In this document: positions 11,424 to 22,799 of the stretch, piece after piece
How the letters are laid out: the number at the start of each line of letters is the position of its first letter
Numbering within the stretch: the stretch's first letter is position 1
Source: Haematobia irritans
Taxonomy: Eukaryota > Arthropoda > Insecta > Diptera > Muscidae
DNA length: 64,000 bases
Assembly (NCBI RefSeq): GCF_050003625.1
Contig: NC_134397.1
Coordinates: forward strand, 219,728,537 to 219,792,536
Reading direction: 5' to 3'
Notes under the pieces: generated by a model
Database searches by the model: none
What the model was told of the DNA's origin: nothing
The model's input: only the letters and a program-made list of their open reading frames with translations
Position numbers and translations under genes: made by a program

Positions 11424-14400
11424 TAAAGACATTGTTTTAATATTGACTTTATAGAAATTTAATCAACATTTTATTCTTATAGAAAATTTTGTTAAAATTT
11501 TATTTATATAGACAATTTTGTCATTGTTGTTTCCTATGGTAAATTTTGTCACAATTTTATATATAGAACATTTTGGCGCAATTTAATTTCTATAAAACTT
11601 TTACCAAATTTTATTTATATAAAAAATTTTGCCAACATTTTATTTCAATAGACAATTTTGTTGAAATTTTATTTTTATAAAAAATTTTGTCAAAATTTTA
11701 TGTATATAGAATTTTTTTTTTAATTTTATTTCAATGGAAAATTTTATCTCAATTTTATTTATATAGAAAAGGTTGTCATAATTTGTTTCTACATATTATT
11801 ATAATATAAAACATACATATTATTAATATATTAAATGATTTGGACATTTGGACAAAATTTTATGTATATAGAATATTTTTTTTTAAATTTTATTTCAATG
11901 GAAACTTTTATCTCAATTTTATTTATATAGAAAATGTTGTCATAATTTGTTTCTACATATTATTACAATATAAAACATACATATTATTAATATATTAAAT
12001 GATTTGGACATTAAGTTGGACATTAAGACAGTCTGTATTGATATCAGGCTAATATAAAAATATTTTTTTTCTATAGAAAATATTGTCAAAATTTTATTTC
12101 AATAGAAAATTGTATCTCAATTTTATTTATAGAGAAATTTTTGCCATATAAATTTCTATAAAATGTATTTCTATAAAAATGTAATCAAAATTTTATTTAT
12201 GTAGAAAATATTTCCAAAATTTTATTTACATAGAAAATTTTGTCAAAACTTTATTTCTACACAAAATTTTGTAAAAATTTAATTTATATAAAAAATTTTA
12301 TAAAATTTTTTTCTATAGAAAAACTTGTCAAAATTTTCTACATATTATTACAATATTAAATATACATATTATTAATATATTAAATGATTTGGACATTTAA
12401 CCAGCCGGTATTGATATCAGGCTAACATAAAAATAATTTTTTCTATAGAAATTTTTGTCAAACTTTTATCTCAATTTAATTTCTATACATATGTAATCAA
12501 AATTTTGTTTTTATAGAAAATTTTGCCAACATTTTACTTCTATAGAAAATGTTGTCGAAATTTTATTTCTATAAAAAATTTTGTGAAAATTTTATTTCTA
12601 TAGAAAATTTTGTCAAAATTTTATTTCTACAGAAAATGTTCACAAAATTTTATTTTTATAGAAAATTTTTTCAAAATTTTATTTCTATAGAAAATTTTCA
12701 CAAAATTTTATTTCTATAGAAAATGCTGTCAAAATTTTATTTCTATAGAGAATGTTCACAAAATTTTATTTTTATAGAAAATTTTCTCAAAATTTCATTT
12801 CTATAGAAAATGTTGTCAAAATTTATGTCTATAGGAAATGGTGTTATAATTTTTTTCTACATATTATTACAATATTAAGCATACATATTATTAATATATT
12901 AAATGATTTGGACATTGAACAAGCCCGTATTGATATCAGACTAACATAAAAAATTTTTTCAATAGAAAATTTTTTCAAAATTTTTTCTCAATTTAAGTTC
13001 TATACAAATTTAATAAAAATTTTATATCTAGAAAAAATTATGTCAAAATTTTATTTCTAATTTTTATTTTCATAGAAATTTTTTTCAAAATTTTATTTCT
13101 ATAGAAAATTTTAACAAAATTTTACTTTTATAGAAAATTTTGTCAAAATTTTATTTCTATAGAAAATTTTGTCAAAATTTCATTTTAATTATTTTATTTT
13201 TATAGAAAAATTTTTCAAAATTTTATTTCTATAGAAAATTTTCACAAAATTTTATTTCGATAGAAAATTTTCTCAAAATTTTATTTCTATAGAAAATTTT
13301 GTCAACATTTTATTTCTATAGAAAATTCTTTCAAAATTTTATTTCTATAGAAAATTTTCACAAAATTTTATTTATGTAGAAAATTTTGTCAAAATTTTAA
13401 TTCTATAAAAAATGTTCAAAAAAGTTTATTTATATAGAACATTTTGTCAAAAATTTATATCTATAGAAAATTTTTGTTAAAATTTTAATTTTATAGAAAA
13501 TTTTGTCGAAATTTTATTTCTATAGAAAATTTTGTCAATATTTTATTTCTATAGAAAATTTTTTTCAAAATTTTATTTCTATAGAAAATTCGTTCAAAAT
13601 TTTATTTCTATAGAAAATTTTTTCAAAATTTTATTTCTATCGAAAATTTTCACAAAATTTTATATATGTAGAAAATTTTTTTTTTATTTCTATAGAAAAT
13701 GTTTACAAAACTGTATTTCTATAGAAAATTTTGTCAAAATTTTATTTCTATAGAAAATTTTGTCAAAATTTTATTTCTATAGATTATTTTGTCAAAATTT
13801 TATTTCTATAGAAAATTTTGTCAAAATTTTATTTCTATAGAAAATTTTTTCAAAATTTTATTTCTATAAAAAATTTTTTCAAAATTTTATGTCTATAGAA
13901 AATTTTCACAAAATTTTATTTCTATAGAAAATTTTGTCAAAATTTTATTTCTATAGAAAATTTTCTCAGAATTTCATTTCTTTTTTCAAAATTTCATTTC
14001 TATAGAAAATGTTGTCAAAATTTATGTCTATAGAAAATGGTGTTATATTTTTTTTCTACATATTATTACAATATTAAACATACATACATTTTTTCAAAAT
14101 TTTTTCTCAATTTAATTTCTATACAAATGTAGTCAACATTTTATTTTATAGAAAATTTTGTCAAAGTTTTATTTCGATAGAAAATTTTGTCAAAATTTTA
14201 TTTCTATAGAAAATTTTGTCAAAATTTTATTTCTATAGAAAATTTTTTCAAAATTTTATATCTATAGAAAATTTTTGTTAAAATTGTATATCTATAGAAA
14301 ATTTTTGTTAAAATTTTATTTTTATAGAAAATTTTGTCGAAATTTTATTTCTATAGAAAATTTTGTCAAAAGTTTATTTTTATAGAAAATTTTGCCAATA

Positions 14401-14512
14401 TAGTATTTATATACAAAATTTTGTCAACATTTTATTTCTATAGAAAATTTTGTCACAATTTTATTTATATAGAAAATTTTATCAACATTTGATTTCTAGA
14501 GGAAATTTGTGA
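11424..14512 (+). repeat. 29-bp tandem array (GTC variant) with interspersed higher-order block
   Basis: The unit is CTATAGAAAATTTTG then TCAAAATTTTATTT (29 bp), repeated roughly a hundred times. A non-unit block (TACATATTATTACAATAT, then AAATGATTTGGACATT and TATCAGGCTAA) recurs inside the array. AAATGATTTGGACATT lies at about 11833, 11998, 12382 and 12901, and a truncated block lies near 14057. The early part is more diverged than 12.5-14.5 kb. Short ORFs here are repeat translations. Confidence 0.9.
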
Positions 14513-14516
14513 AGTA

Positions 14517-14636
14517 CCTCTTTGTTGGAGAGGAATATTTTGCAAAATCTACCAAAACATCAAAAATTCTACCAATCTACCGAACAGTAAAAAATCTAAG
14601 ATTTGTGGTAGAAATCTACCAACTGTAGCAACCGTG
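14517..14636 (-). repeat. Cap sequence of 29-bp-array element, inverted relative to 5945
   Basis: The block order TTTTGCAAAATCTACC, TACCAATCTACCGAACAG, GTGGTAGAAATCTACCAACTG, TAGCAACCGTG is the reverse complement of the 5945-6036 cap. Together they border 8.7 kb with oppositely oriented arrays. No matching target duplication was seen next to the pair, so they may be the same end of two copies rather than two ends of one. Confidence 0.65.
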
Positions 14637-15989
14637 GAAAGGACCCCCGTGTTTGATTTGTTATCACTGAGATTTTCGATCGTAGAATTTCACCACTGAC
14701 AAATCTAATATTTATGTATTTTTTACAACTATTTGAGTTAATTTAGTACCGAACCATTTGGTTCTATTTTCAAGCTTCTTTAAGGTTAGAAAAAAACGTA
14801 CCTAATAGTACTATTTAGTATATACCCAAGGGAAGGGATTTAAGCCAAACTAATTTTTGTAGGTCTCTTGATAGTACCAAGCACGACTAGAAGTAAAAGC
14901 ATAAACTTCGAGGTATTGACATGAAAACGGGGTTTCAGCGGGTTTTTCTTGAATTCTATACATTTAAAAATAATTGCCGTACTAAAAGTCTTAAATAGTA
15001 GAGTTCATTAAAATGGATTCAAAGAGCCAGAATCAAAATTTAATTTAATTTAGAATTAAACTTGGTAGTGGTGTGGATCTCCCAGTTCGTATTCTTCGTA
15101 ATATGAATCTATCGGTCCTTCCAACAAATTTTCAGACAAGAAAAGTTATCTTCTTATCGTTGAAGTGTTTTGTGTACCATAAAGCAAATACAGGAAAATT
15201 TCATTACAATTGAGTTAACCAAATTTTTTTTTATTGACATTACGAACAAATTTCACAAGCGCAATGAAAATGTTCATCAATAGTACGAAATGTTTCATTG
15301 CTTAACAGAAAAATCATAACAATAACGAACCCATTCAATTTATTTATGAAATAGGTGTTGGTGCTCAATTTGACTAATTTATCTAATATTACGAAAGCTT
15401 TTCTACCAGTGCATTGATGTCAATACATGAAAATTGAGTTAAGTGAATTTTTTTCTCTACCCTCTCTTTTAATTTTGCCCTTTTGTTTTGTCTTTCTCCA
15501 TTTGGATATGGTGGACATATGGTTGTTGCCAAAGGCAAATATATCCATTCTGATGAGCATACCAACTAACCATACATGGGGTTAATTATAAATGAAGTTA
15601 GAATTGAAATGACCAATGACCAGAATAAAGTTTTCAGTGTCGAGAGGAAAAATGTGATACCACAGCAACGAAACAATGTAACACGTAGTCATATTATATG
15701 GATGAAGGACGAGAGAGAGATATTCAGTTCGTAATCAATAGGCACATTGGGGAATTTCACATTCATCGACTTAATGTAATTATAGGCTGTAGCATTGTAA
15801 TGAATGGGTCGGAGTTGTGATGTTTAGAGGTTTAGTTTAAAGTGACATTTAAACGAAGAGGAAATATTTTTATGCAATTAGAGATAAAAACAGGGGGAAT
15901 CGAGAGACCTCCTACAGTTCTGGGTGACTAGGCATGAATAAAAGAAAAGATTTTATTTTTCTAAATTTCCACACATTTATGCTGTTATG
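14637..15989. other. Unique DNA, no gene seen
   Basis: This is AT-rich sequence without tandem repeats. AGTACC/GGTACT-like words are frequent in 14740-14900. No ORF of note, no RNA gene and no transposon end was recognised. Confidence 0.45.
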
Positions 15990-16140
15990 GAGACTCCGCG
16001 GTACAATGTGTTAGCATGTCCGTATACAAAGAGGGACATGGGTTCAATCCCATATTCGACCGTACACCAAAAAGCTTTTCAGTGGTAGTCACCCCAATGC
16101 TGGTGACATTTCTGAGTATTTCCAAGCTTCCACTACAATC
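15990..16140 (+). mobile_element. SINE, tRNA-like 5' head fragment
   Basis: GGTACAATGTGTTAGCATG (A-box region) and GGGTTCAATCCC (B-box region) are followed by GTACACCAAAAAGCTTTTCAG and GCTGGTGACATTTCTGAG. This is the same order as in 62886-63050. The 3' half is missing. It is not an intact tRNA gene. The 114-codon ORF at 16016-16360 starts within it and is not considered real. Confidence 0.75.
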
Positions 16141-16506
16141 ACGACAATATTTTCTTCAGTGTATTAATTTATTATTTTTTAATTTCATTAAAGTCAATGC
16201 TGTAAGAGTTCTCTTTTTCCATGAAATACATATATGGAACCACCAAATGAATCCCTATATACATATGTTAAACATTTCGTTGCAGGTGTATTCGATTCCA
16301 GCATATTTTCTCCGTCATTGTCAAGGTTTGTTACTAAGTGAGTTCTGTTGTATAGCCTAGAGCATTTATTTGTTGTTTAACGGAAATTCTGTGATCTGTG
16401 AGAGGTACATTGGGAAATGTTTAATCACTGCAAAGGTATAAAAGTTACACAAAACTTGCTATTATAGGGAATGTTTTAAATTTTTTAAATTATTTTCACA
16501 TTTGTT
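16141..16506. other. Unique DNA between SINE fragment and MITE
   Basis: No repeat or credible ORF is seen apart from the tail of a spurious ORF running out of the SINE head. Confidence 0.4.
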
Positions 16507-16510
16507 TTAA

Positions 16511-16658
16511 CCCTTTCAGCCCCGATGTTGTTCCCAAGCAACTTTGTTAATTTGCTCTGAACGTACATTTCAAATCTATTGGAGAGACCTGAGGCTTCAC
16601 ACAAGTCTTAATTGGTCATAATTTTCCCGCAGCGGAAATAAATTCGGGCATGAAAGGG
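16511..16658. mobile_element. 148-bp MITE with TTAA target duplication (piggyBac-like ends)
   Basis: The left end CCCTTTCAGCCC and the right end GGCATGAAAGGG are imperfect inverted repeats. Each is flanked by TTAA (16507-16510 and 16659-16662). TTAA duplication and ends starting with CCC are hallmarks of piggyBac-type elements. The internal 120 bp is non-coding. It would depend on a transposase supplied from elsewhere. Confidence 0.75.
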
Positions 16659-16662
16659 TTAA

Positions 16663-17419
16663 TTAGTTTTACCCAAATTGCCACAATTTTATATTCAATG
16701 CAATACAAATTTTATTATATTTCGATAATACTTACTTTACATAAGTATATTTACTGATTTATGTTCTTAAAATTTACCTGAAATGAAACAAACAAAAATA
16801 GATCAGGATTAAAAAATTGACAGGAAAATTTTAACAAACATTGATGTACACAAAATTTTATTACAGTTAGCAATGTTGGAGTTTAATCTATGCAACATTG
16901 GTTTTAAAACTTCACACCTACATCGAAAAATCAATTTCAGACTATAGAAAGTATATGGTGGCTCATAAAGATATATATATATATATATCGATTTACTATT
17001 ACATTAGTGTAGTAACACAAACCGATAATAATTTTTTTATATTATATGAGAAAATGATGTCCACTGGTGATGAAGACTGATTCAATTTGGGAGGAATAAT
17101 TCTTATTTTCATAATTTCCATAGGAAAGTATCATAAAGAATTCAAATTGAATCATCTCACCCCGGCAGATCTACACTAAAAACTGTGGAAATTCGACTTA
17201 GCCAGCGATGAAAAATGTGTATAGTCAGGCTTGTGGAAATTGGTATCTGGCATTTTAATTTCAATAACTTAATATTGTCAATCCCTTAATCTTAAAGTCC
17301 TATAAGCTCGTAGTAAAATTCTGATAATATGTGAAGTAATTAATTTGGACGAATTTTCCAGCCTGCGTTTATATCCAACATTGAGGCCAACATAAAAATA
17401 AAGCGTTATATTTTTTCAT
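16663..17419. other. Unique AT-rich DNA with a short (TA)n
   Basis: It contains a (AT)n run near 16971-16988. No gene is recognised. The 60-codon ORF at 16898-17080 reads through the simple repeat and is not supported. Confidence 0.45.
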
Positions 17420-19243
17420 TATACCCTGCGCCACACTGTGGAACAGGGTATTATAAGTTAGTGCATATGTTTGTAACACCCAGAAGGAGACGAGATAGAC
17501 ACATGGTGTCTTTGGCAATAATGCTCAGTGTGGGTCCCTGAGTCGATATAGCCATGTCCGTCTGTCCGTCCGTGCGTCCGTCCGTCCGTCCGTCTGTCTG
17601 TGAACACATTTTCCAATTCCATTTCCAATCGCCTTCAAATTTGGCATATGTTCCTAATTTGGGTCAGAATAGAACCCTATTGATTTTGGAAGAAATCGGT
17701 TCAGATTTAGATATAGCTCCCATATATATCTTTCGCCCGATATGTACTAATATGGACCCAGCAGCCAGAGTTTTATACCGATTTGCTTGAAATTTTGTAC
17801 AAACATAACATTTAGTCGTATAGTCAAGTGCGCAAAATTTGGTTGAAATCGGTTCAGATTTAGATATAGCTCCCATATATATCTTTAACCCGATATGGAC
17901 TTATATGGCCCCAGAAGCCAGATTTTTGGCCGAATTTGGTTGAAATTTTGCACTAGGAGTATAATTAGTAGTATAGTCATGTGTGCCAAATTTGATTGAA
18001 ATCGGTTCAGATTTAGATATAGCTCCCATATATATCTTTCGCCTGATGTGGACTAATATGGTCCTAAAAGCCAGAGTTTTGGCCCAATTTGGTTGAAATT
18101 TTGCACAGTGAGTAGATTTAGCATTGTAGCTATGCGTGCTAAATTTGGTTGAAATCGATTCAGATTTAGATATAGCTCCCATATATATCTTTCGCCCGAT
18201 ATGGACTAATACGGTCCCAGAAGCCAGAGTTTTACCCCAATTTGATTGAAATTTTGCACTAGTAGTACAATTAGTAGTGTAGTCAAGTGTGCCAAATTTT
18301 ATTGAAATCGGTTCAGATTTAGATATAGCTCCCATTTATATCGTTCGCCCAATTTACACTCATATGACCACAGTGGCCAATATTTTACTCCGATTTAATT
18401 GAAATTTTGCACAGGGAGTAGAATTAGCTTTGTAACTATGTGTGCCAAATTTGGTTGAAATCGGTTCAGATTTAGATATAGATCCCATATATATGTTTTT
18501 CTGATTTCGACAAAAATTGTACAAATACCAACATTTTCCTTGTAAAATCGCCACTGCTTAGTCGAAAAGTTGTAAAAAGACTCTAATTTTCCAAAACTTC
18601 TAATACATATACATCGAGCTATAAATCATAAATAAACTTTTGCGAAGTTTCCTTAAAATTGCTTCAGATTTAAATGTTTCCCATATTTTTTTACTAACAT
18701 TGTGTTCCACCCTAGTGCATTAGGTTAGGTTAGGTGGCAGCCCGAAGTATCAGGCTCACTTAGACTATTCAGTCCATTGTGATACCACATTGGTGAACTT
18801 CTCTCTTATCACTGAGTGATGCCCGATGCGATGTTAAGCTCAATTACAAGGGACCTCCTTTTTATAGCCGAGTCCGAAAGGCGTTCCACATTGCAGTGAA
18901 ACCACTTAGAGAAGCTTTGAAACCCTCAGAAATGTCACCAGCATTACTGAAGTGGGATAATCCACCGCTGAAAACTTGTTGGTGTTCGGTCGAAGCAGGA
19001 ACCATTGTACCACGGTGTCTCCCCATTAGCCGACTTACATTTTGAGTCTATAGATTTTGTAGAAGTCTATCAAATTCTGTCCAGATCGACTGATATTTAA
19101 ATGTATGTATTTGGGACAAACCTTTATATATAGCCCCCAACACATTTGACGGATGTGATATGGTATCGAAAATTTAGATCTACAAAGTGGCGCAGGGTAT
19201 AATATAGTCGGCCCCGCCCGACTTTAGACTTTCCTTACTTGTT
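17420..19243 (-). repeat. Complete family 1 element with six phase-exact 153-bp repeats
   Basis: In element orientation (minus) it begins AAGTAAGGAAAGTC plus a GC-rich hairpin near 19243 and ends in CAGTGTGGCGCAGGGTATA at 17420. On the plus strand the word AGCTCC (AGATCC in the last unit) recurs at 17715, 17868, 18021, 18174, 18327 and 18480: five consecutive steps of exactly 153 bp. The region next to the right end holds the GTCCGTCCGTCTGTC run and GAGACGAGATAGACACATG. A SINE is inserted at 18724-19023. The minus-strand frames 17664-17876 and 17901-18335 are open over whole units. This copy is the empty-site reference for the nested insertion at 1684. Confidence 0.85.
18724..19023 (-). mobile_element. 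SINE inserted in family 1 element, B-box region deleted
   Basis: The SINE lies on the minus strand with its GGTTAGG tail at the left. It is bordered by CATTAG duplications at 18718-18723 and 19024-19029. The interrupted host sequence reads continuously once the SINE is removed (compare 1640-1675). Within the tRNA-like head, about 40 bp spanning the B box is missing, so this copy is unlikely to be transcribed by RNA polymerase III from its own promoter. Confidence 0.8.
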
Positions 19244-19990
19244 TTTTTTTTTTTTTAATAATGAAATGTCAGAAACAACATTAAATTCTAGAATTAGTTT
19301 AGATTTTTTCGAAATGGCTTCCTTGGACACCAACTATAACCTTCAAACAGCTGATAAAACCATCACAAGCTGCACGAATGTGGCTCTGCCCCTTCTTGAG
19401 ACGATCGACACCAGCTTTACTCTCAAAAATGACCCATACGCTAAAGTCGAACGGAATGTGATCTGGAGATTTTTGAGGCCATTGTGCGGTAGAAATGAGG
19501 AGGGATCTCGTTTTTAAGCCATTCTTGGTTGACGTATGTTGAATGCCATGGTGATGAGTCCTGTTTGATTGTCCATGCTATGCAACCGAAATATTTGTCA
19601 GCCCTGAGCTTCAATACTGTCTAATAAGCATCAGCCGTTTCGGCGGCCACGCCATTACCATCGGCTGAACTTGAGCTATGACCTTCAAACATCCGACAAA
19701 GACATCACAAGCTGATCTGCGCCGTCTTGAGATGATCGAAACTTTTGATTTTTTTAAGTGCCAAAGATGACTCAGACGCAAAGGACCCAAAGTAATGAGA
19801 TCGGGAGATTTTTGAGGCCATTGTGCGGTAGAAATGAAGAGGAACCTCGTTTATAAACCAATCTGGGTGCTAAGGGCGATACTGCTGAGTCCTGTTATAG
19901 AACATTCGTTCTATAACAAGCCCATGTAAAATTCATCACTTCTGCGGCAATTTTGCACCAATTCCGGATCCAAAAGGAACATTTTCACTA
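19244..19990 (-). repeat. Unknown 339-bp tandemly duplicated fragment, possible coding relic
   Basis: The sequence GAGATTTTTGAGGCCATTGT occurs at 19466 and 19805 (339 bp apart). Surrounding blocks are shared (ACCTTCAAAC, CATCACAAGCTG, GCCATTGTGCGGTAGAAATGA, GATACTGCTGAGTCCTG-like), so two diverged copies lie in tandem. Composition is much less AT-rich than the surroundings. On the minus strand, short protein-like stretches (ending in HIRAACDGFISCLKVIVG) are broken by stops that differ between copies. I do not recognise the family. It could be a decayed gene or transposon piece. The plus-strand ORF at 19239-19517 probably overlies it by chance. Confidence 0.45.
19893..19918. repeat. 11-bp perfect inverted repeat (hairpin)
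   Basis: TGTTATAGAAC, four bases, GTTCTATAACA. The stem is perfect and near the right edge of the duplicated fragment. It may be a transposon end or chance. Confidence 0.6.
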
Positions 19991-20021
19991 CTTTTTTTTT
20001 GCTGGGAACCTAACTATGTCC

Positions 20022-20284
20022 GTCCGTCTGTCTGTCTCTTGCAATAATTGTTTATGCCCTGCACCATAGGATGGGGTTGGAGGGGGAGGGAGTATATTAA
20101 GGTTGTCATTCCATTTATTACACATTGAAATATTGATCTCAGACCCCATAACGTATATATTTTCTAGGTCGTGGTGAAATTTTGAGTCAATCTAGCGATG
20201 TCCGTTCATCTGTGAAAATCACGCTAACTTCCCAACGGAACCAACTATCGACTTCAAACTTTGTATAAAAAGTTGTTATTTAAG
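20022..20284 (-). repeat. Truncated family 2 element (right-end part)
   Basis: In inverse orientation it contains the GTCCGTCCGTCTGTC run, a decayed right-end hairpin (GCCCTGCACCATAGGATGG), ATTACACATTGAAATATTGA and CCATAACGTATATATTTTC. These are equivalents of the last 250 bp of the 8058-9440 element. It is cut at 20285 by the Tc1-like insertion, and no continuation was recognised beyond 21524. Confidence 0.6.
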
Positions 20285-20286
20285 TA

Positions 20287-21522
20287 AAGGGTGATAGGTC
20301 AAAATTTGGTCAAGGGAAAACGCGTGTAAATCGGTGAAATCGTTTATTTAAAAAATCAAATTAAATTTCTTTTTCAAGTTCAGTATTAGTATAAAATTCA
20401 GGAAAAATATTCAAGGCTTTCGCTTTTCCAAATCCGAATTGCCGGGCCTCACGCTTGACACCTGCCATCAGATTTTGTACAGCCACCTTGTCCACCTTCT
20501 TCGCCGCAGAAAGCCAGTTTGCCTTGAACTGCTGCTCGTCCTTAGCAGTTTCTTTCTTTAGGTTCCGCTTGACAATAGCCCAGTATTTCTCAATTGGTCG
20601 GAGCTCTGGCGTGTTGGGAGGGTTATTGTCCTTGGGAACCACCTGCACGTTGTTGGCGGCGTACCACTCCATGGCCTTTTTACCGTAATGGCAAGATGCC
20701 AAATCCGGCCAAAACAGTACGGAACAACCGTGTTTCTTCAGGAAAGGCAGCAGACGTTTATTCAAACACTCTTTCACGTAAATTTCTTGGTTGACAGTCC
20801 CGGAAGCTATGAAAATGCTGCTTTTCAAGCCACAGGTACAGATGGCAGTTTTATGTGCTTGAAAATATCTGCTACCTTTCCCCTTCCTTTTGCCGTATAA
20901 AACTCCTGTCCCGGAAGCTGCTTGTAGTCGGCTTTGACGTAGGTTTCGTCGTCCATTACCACGCAGTCAAACTTCGTCAGCATCGTCGGGGATCGCGCTT
21001 TGGCCGTCGTATTTTGTTTATCATCGCGATTTGGAGTCACTACCTTCTTGTAAGTCGATAGTCTGGCTCGTTTTTTGGCTCGATGCACGGTTGTAGACGA
21101 TACACCCAGCTTATTTGCGGCATCTTGGAGAGAGATGTTAGGGTTTCGCTTGAAACTACCGGCAACTCTCTTTGTCGTCTCAGCGGCTTCCTGTTTTCGA
21201 TTTCCCCCCGATCCAGACTTCCTGGCTGTCGACAAACGTTCCCCAAACACTTTAATTACATTTTTAACGGTTGATTTGGCAACTTTTAGCGATTTTGCCA
21301 GCTTTGCGTGCGAGTAGCTCGGATTTTCGCGATGCGCGAGCAAAATTTTGATACGCTGCTCTTCTTGCTTGGACGGCATTTTGACAACTGAAGAGTGAAT
21401 TCAAAATCAAAATAGGAGCAACATTCTACACACACACCTTCAAAATGAGGAGTGTTCAGGTTTTTTAAATGCAAAATTGAAAGAATTACGTCAATTGACC
21501 AAATTTTGACCGTATCACCCTT
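20287..21522 (-). mobile_element. Tc1/mariner-superfamily DD37E-type transposon, 1236 bp
   Basis: The ends are inverted: AAGGGTGATA then GGTCAAAATTTGG at the left, and the matching CCAAATTTTGACC then GTATCACCCTT at the right. Each is flanked by TA (20285-20286, 21523-21524). The right copy of the inverted repeat has one extra base. One transposase gene fills the interior on the minus strand but is broken. TA duplication, length and a DD37E triad place it near the DD37E elements known from mosquitoes; that placement is from memory of family traits. Confidence 0.85.
20361..21379 (-). pseudogene. Broken DD37E Tc1-like transposase
   Basis: The product would bind the terminal repeats and cut and paste the element at TA sites. 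The reading starts at the ATG at 21379. The first 184 codons contain two helix-turn-helix segments (about residues 20-45 and 82-105; AKLAKSLKVAKSTVKNVIK and DAANKLGVSSTTVHRAK) and the first catalytic Asp in VVMDDETYV (residue 143). That frame stops at 20825. The rest continues in another frame (20361-20828, 155 codons) with the second Asp in LFWPDLASCHYG (codon 42) and Glu in PELRPIEKYW (codon 80), 37 residues apart. The junction lacks the segment that normally joins GRGKVADIFKHIKL to the CGLKSS region, so a small deletion with frame shift is inferred. The protein cannot be active. Plus-strand ORFs here are shadows. Confidence 0.9.
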
Positions 21523-21524
21523 TA

Positions 21525-22799
21525 TTTCTGAATGTAATAGATAAAAATGCTTGTTTAAACTTGTCAACAATACAATGAGCTGTCAATGGAATAAATGTGA
21601 CAACTGCCAGATGAGCCATTTTCCTATGATAACAATATATCAACCACATATTTTTAATTAGGATGATTTCCTAAGACAACCCAGCAAAAAATTTGGAAGT
21701 ACTTCTAAAGGCAGAACTTTAAAAGCTCTTCCAAAATGTCTTCCCAAGGATGTTCTTTATTTGAACTACTCAGGAAGTCCTTTTCATTAAATTTTTTATA
21801 ACTCTTTTTTCATATTTTTAAAGGTTTTAACTTTTAACTTTTTTTGTTTCAAAAAAGTTAAAAACAGAGTAAGGATTAATAAAAATGAAATTCAATCTAG
21901 AAAAATTGTGAATTTTTGGAAATATTAGAGGTCAAGCGTTTCAGACAAGTGTTAGAATGCAATAAAAGTCATAAAAATATTTAATATCTCCGTTAATTTT
22001 CAATATTATTCTTTAAGTCAAAAAAAAAAAATATTTATTATTTTATTATTATTATTATTTTAAGGAAAAATAACATTAATAATAACAAATCAGAGTTCTT
22101 TATTAAATGTTTACTTCCATTATAAATGTCTTTAAACAAACTTCTAAATCATATTTTGAGTAAAAATTAATCTATTTATAGAATACAAAACTACATTGTT
22201 TTATTTAAGAGAACAACTGAACATTACATATTATATTCAATGCAAAGGTTTTCTCATTGGCCAATTTATGAAGATTAGAATCTACTCTCATATACCCATA
22301 AATGGTCACATCTTAGTTTAATACCCAATCTCTCTTTATCCACCGGCAATGCGAACATGTAATAGTTTATTTTGACAAGAAAAGTCAAGAAAACAACACC
22401 AATTCTATTTTATAACATTCATCCTGATAAATCATCTTATATTCTGGAAAGCATTTTACGAACTAAGACGGACGGATTTCTAATACAGACAATAGCTCTA
22501 TATGTGATGTGAAGAATAAAAAATTGTTACTGCATTTGCAATCTCTTTTGCTAAAAATCCCATAAACTTTTCAAGTGATATTTTCTCTTTTCGTTTAAAC
22601 AACGACCAGGCTATTTACACTAGACACTAGATGAGTGCCGACGTAGGAGAGGGATGGGTGGGGAAAACATTCTAATATATTTTTTTCCAGTAGAATATCC
22701 TTAAGCCAATATCATATATCACATAGAGGTGACAGTATATTTAAGTTTGGAAATAACCAAAAGATAAATACAAATACATGATTACGAAAATGCAATACA
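21525..22799. other. Unique AT-rich DNA, no gene seen
   Basis: It contains a short (ATT)n run near 22034-22059. No protein-like ORF, transposon end or RNA gene is recognised. Confidence 0.45.

Noticed and set aside
11424..14512. 29-bp arrays as a possible CRISPR array
   Set aside because: Units are contiguous with no unique spacers, the genome is eukaryotic, and there are no cas genes.
17554..17600. GTCCGTCCGTCTGTC run as an independent microsatellite
   Set aside because: It recurs at the same position in every family 1 and family 2 element, so it is an element part.
20455..21317. Plus-strand ORFs over the Tc1-like element
   Set aside because: They lie antisense to the transposase, which shows clear HTH and DDE motifs on the minus strand.
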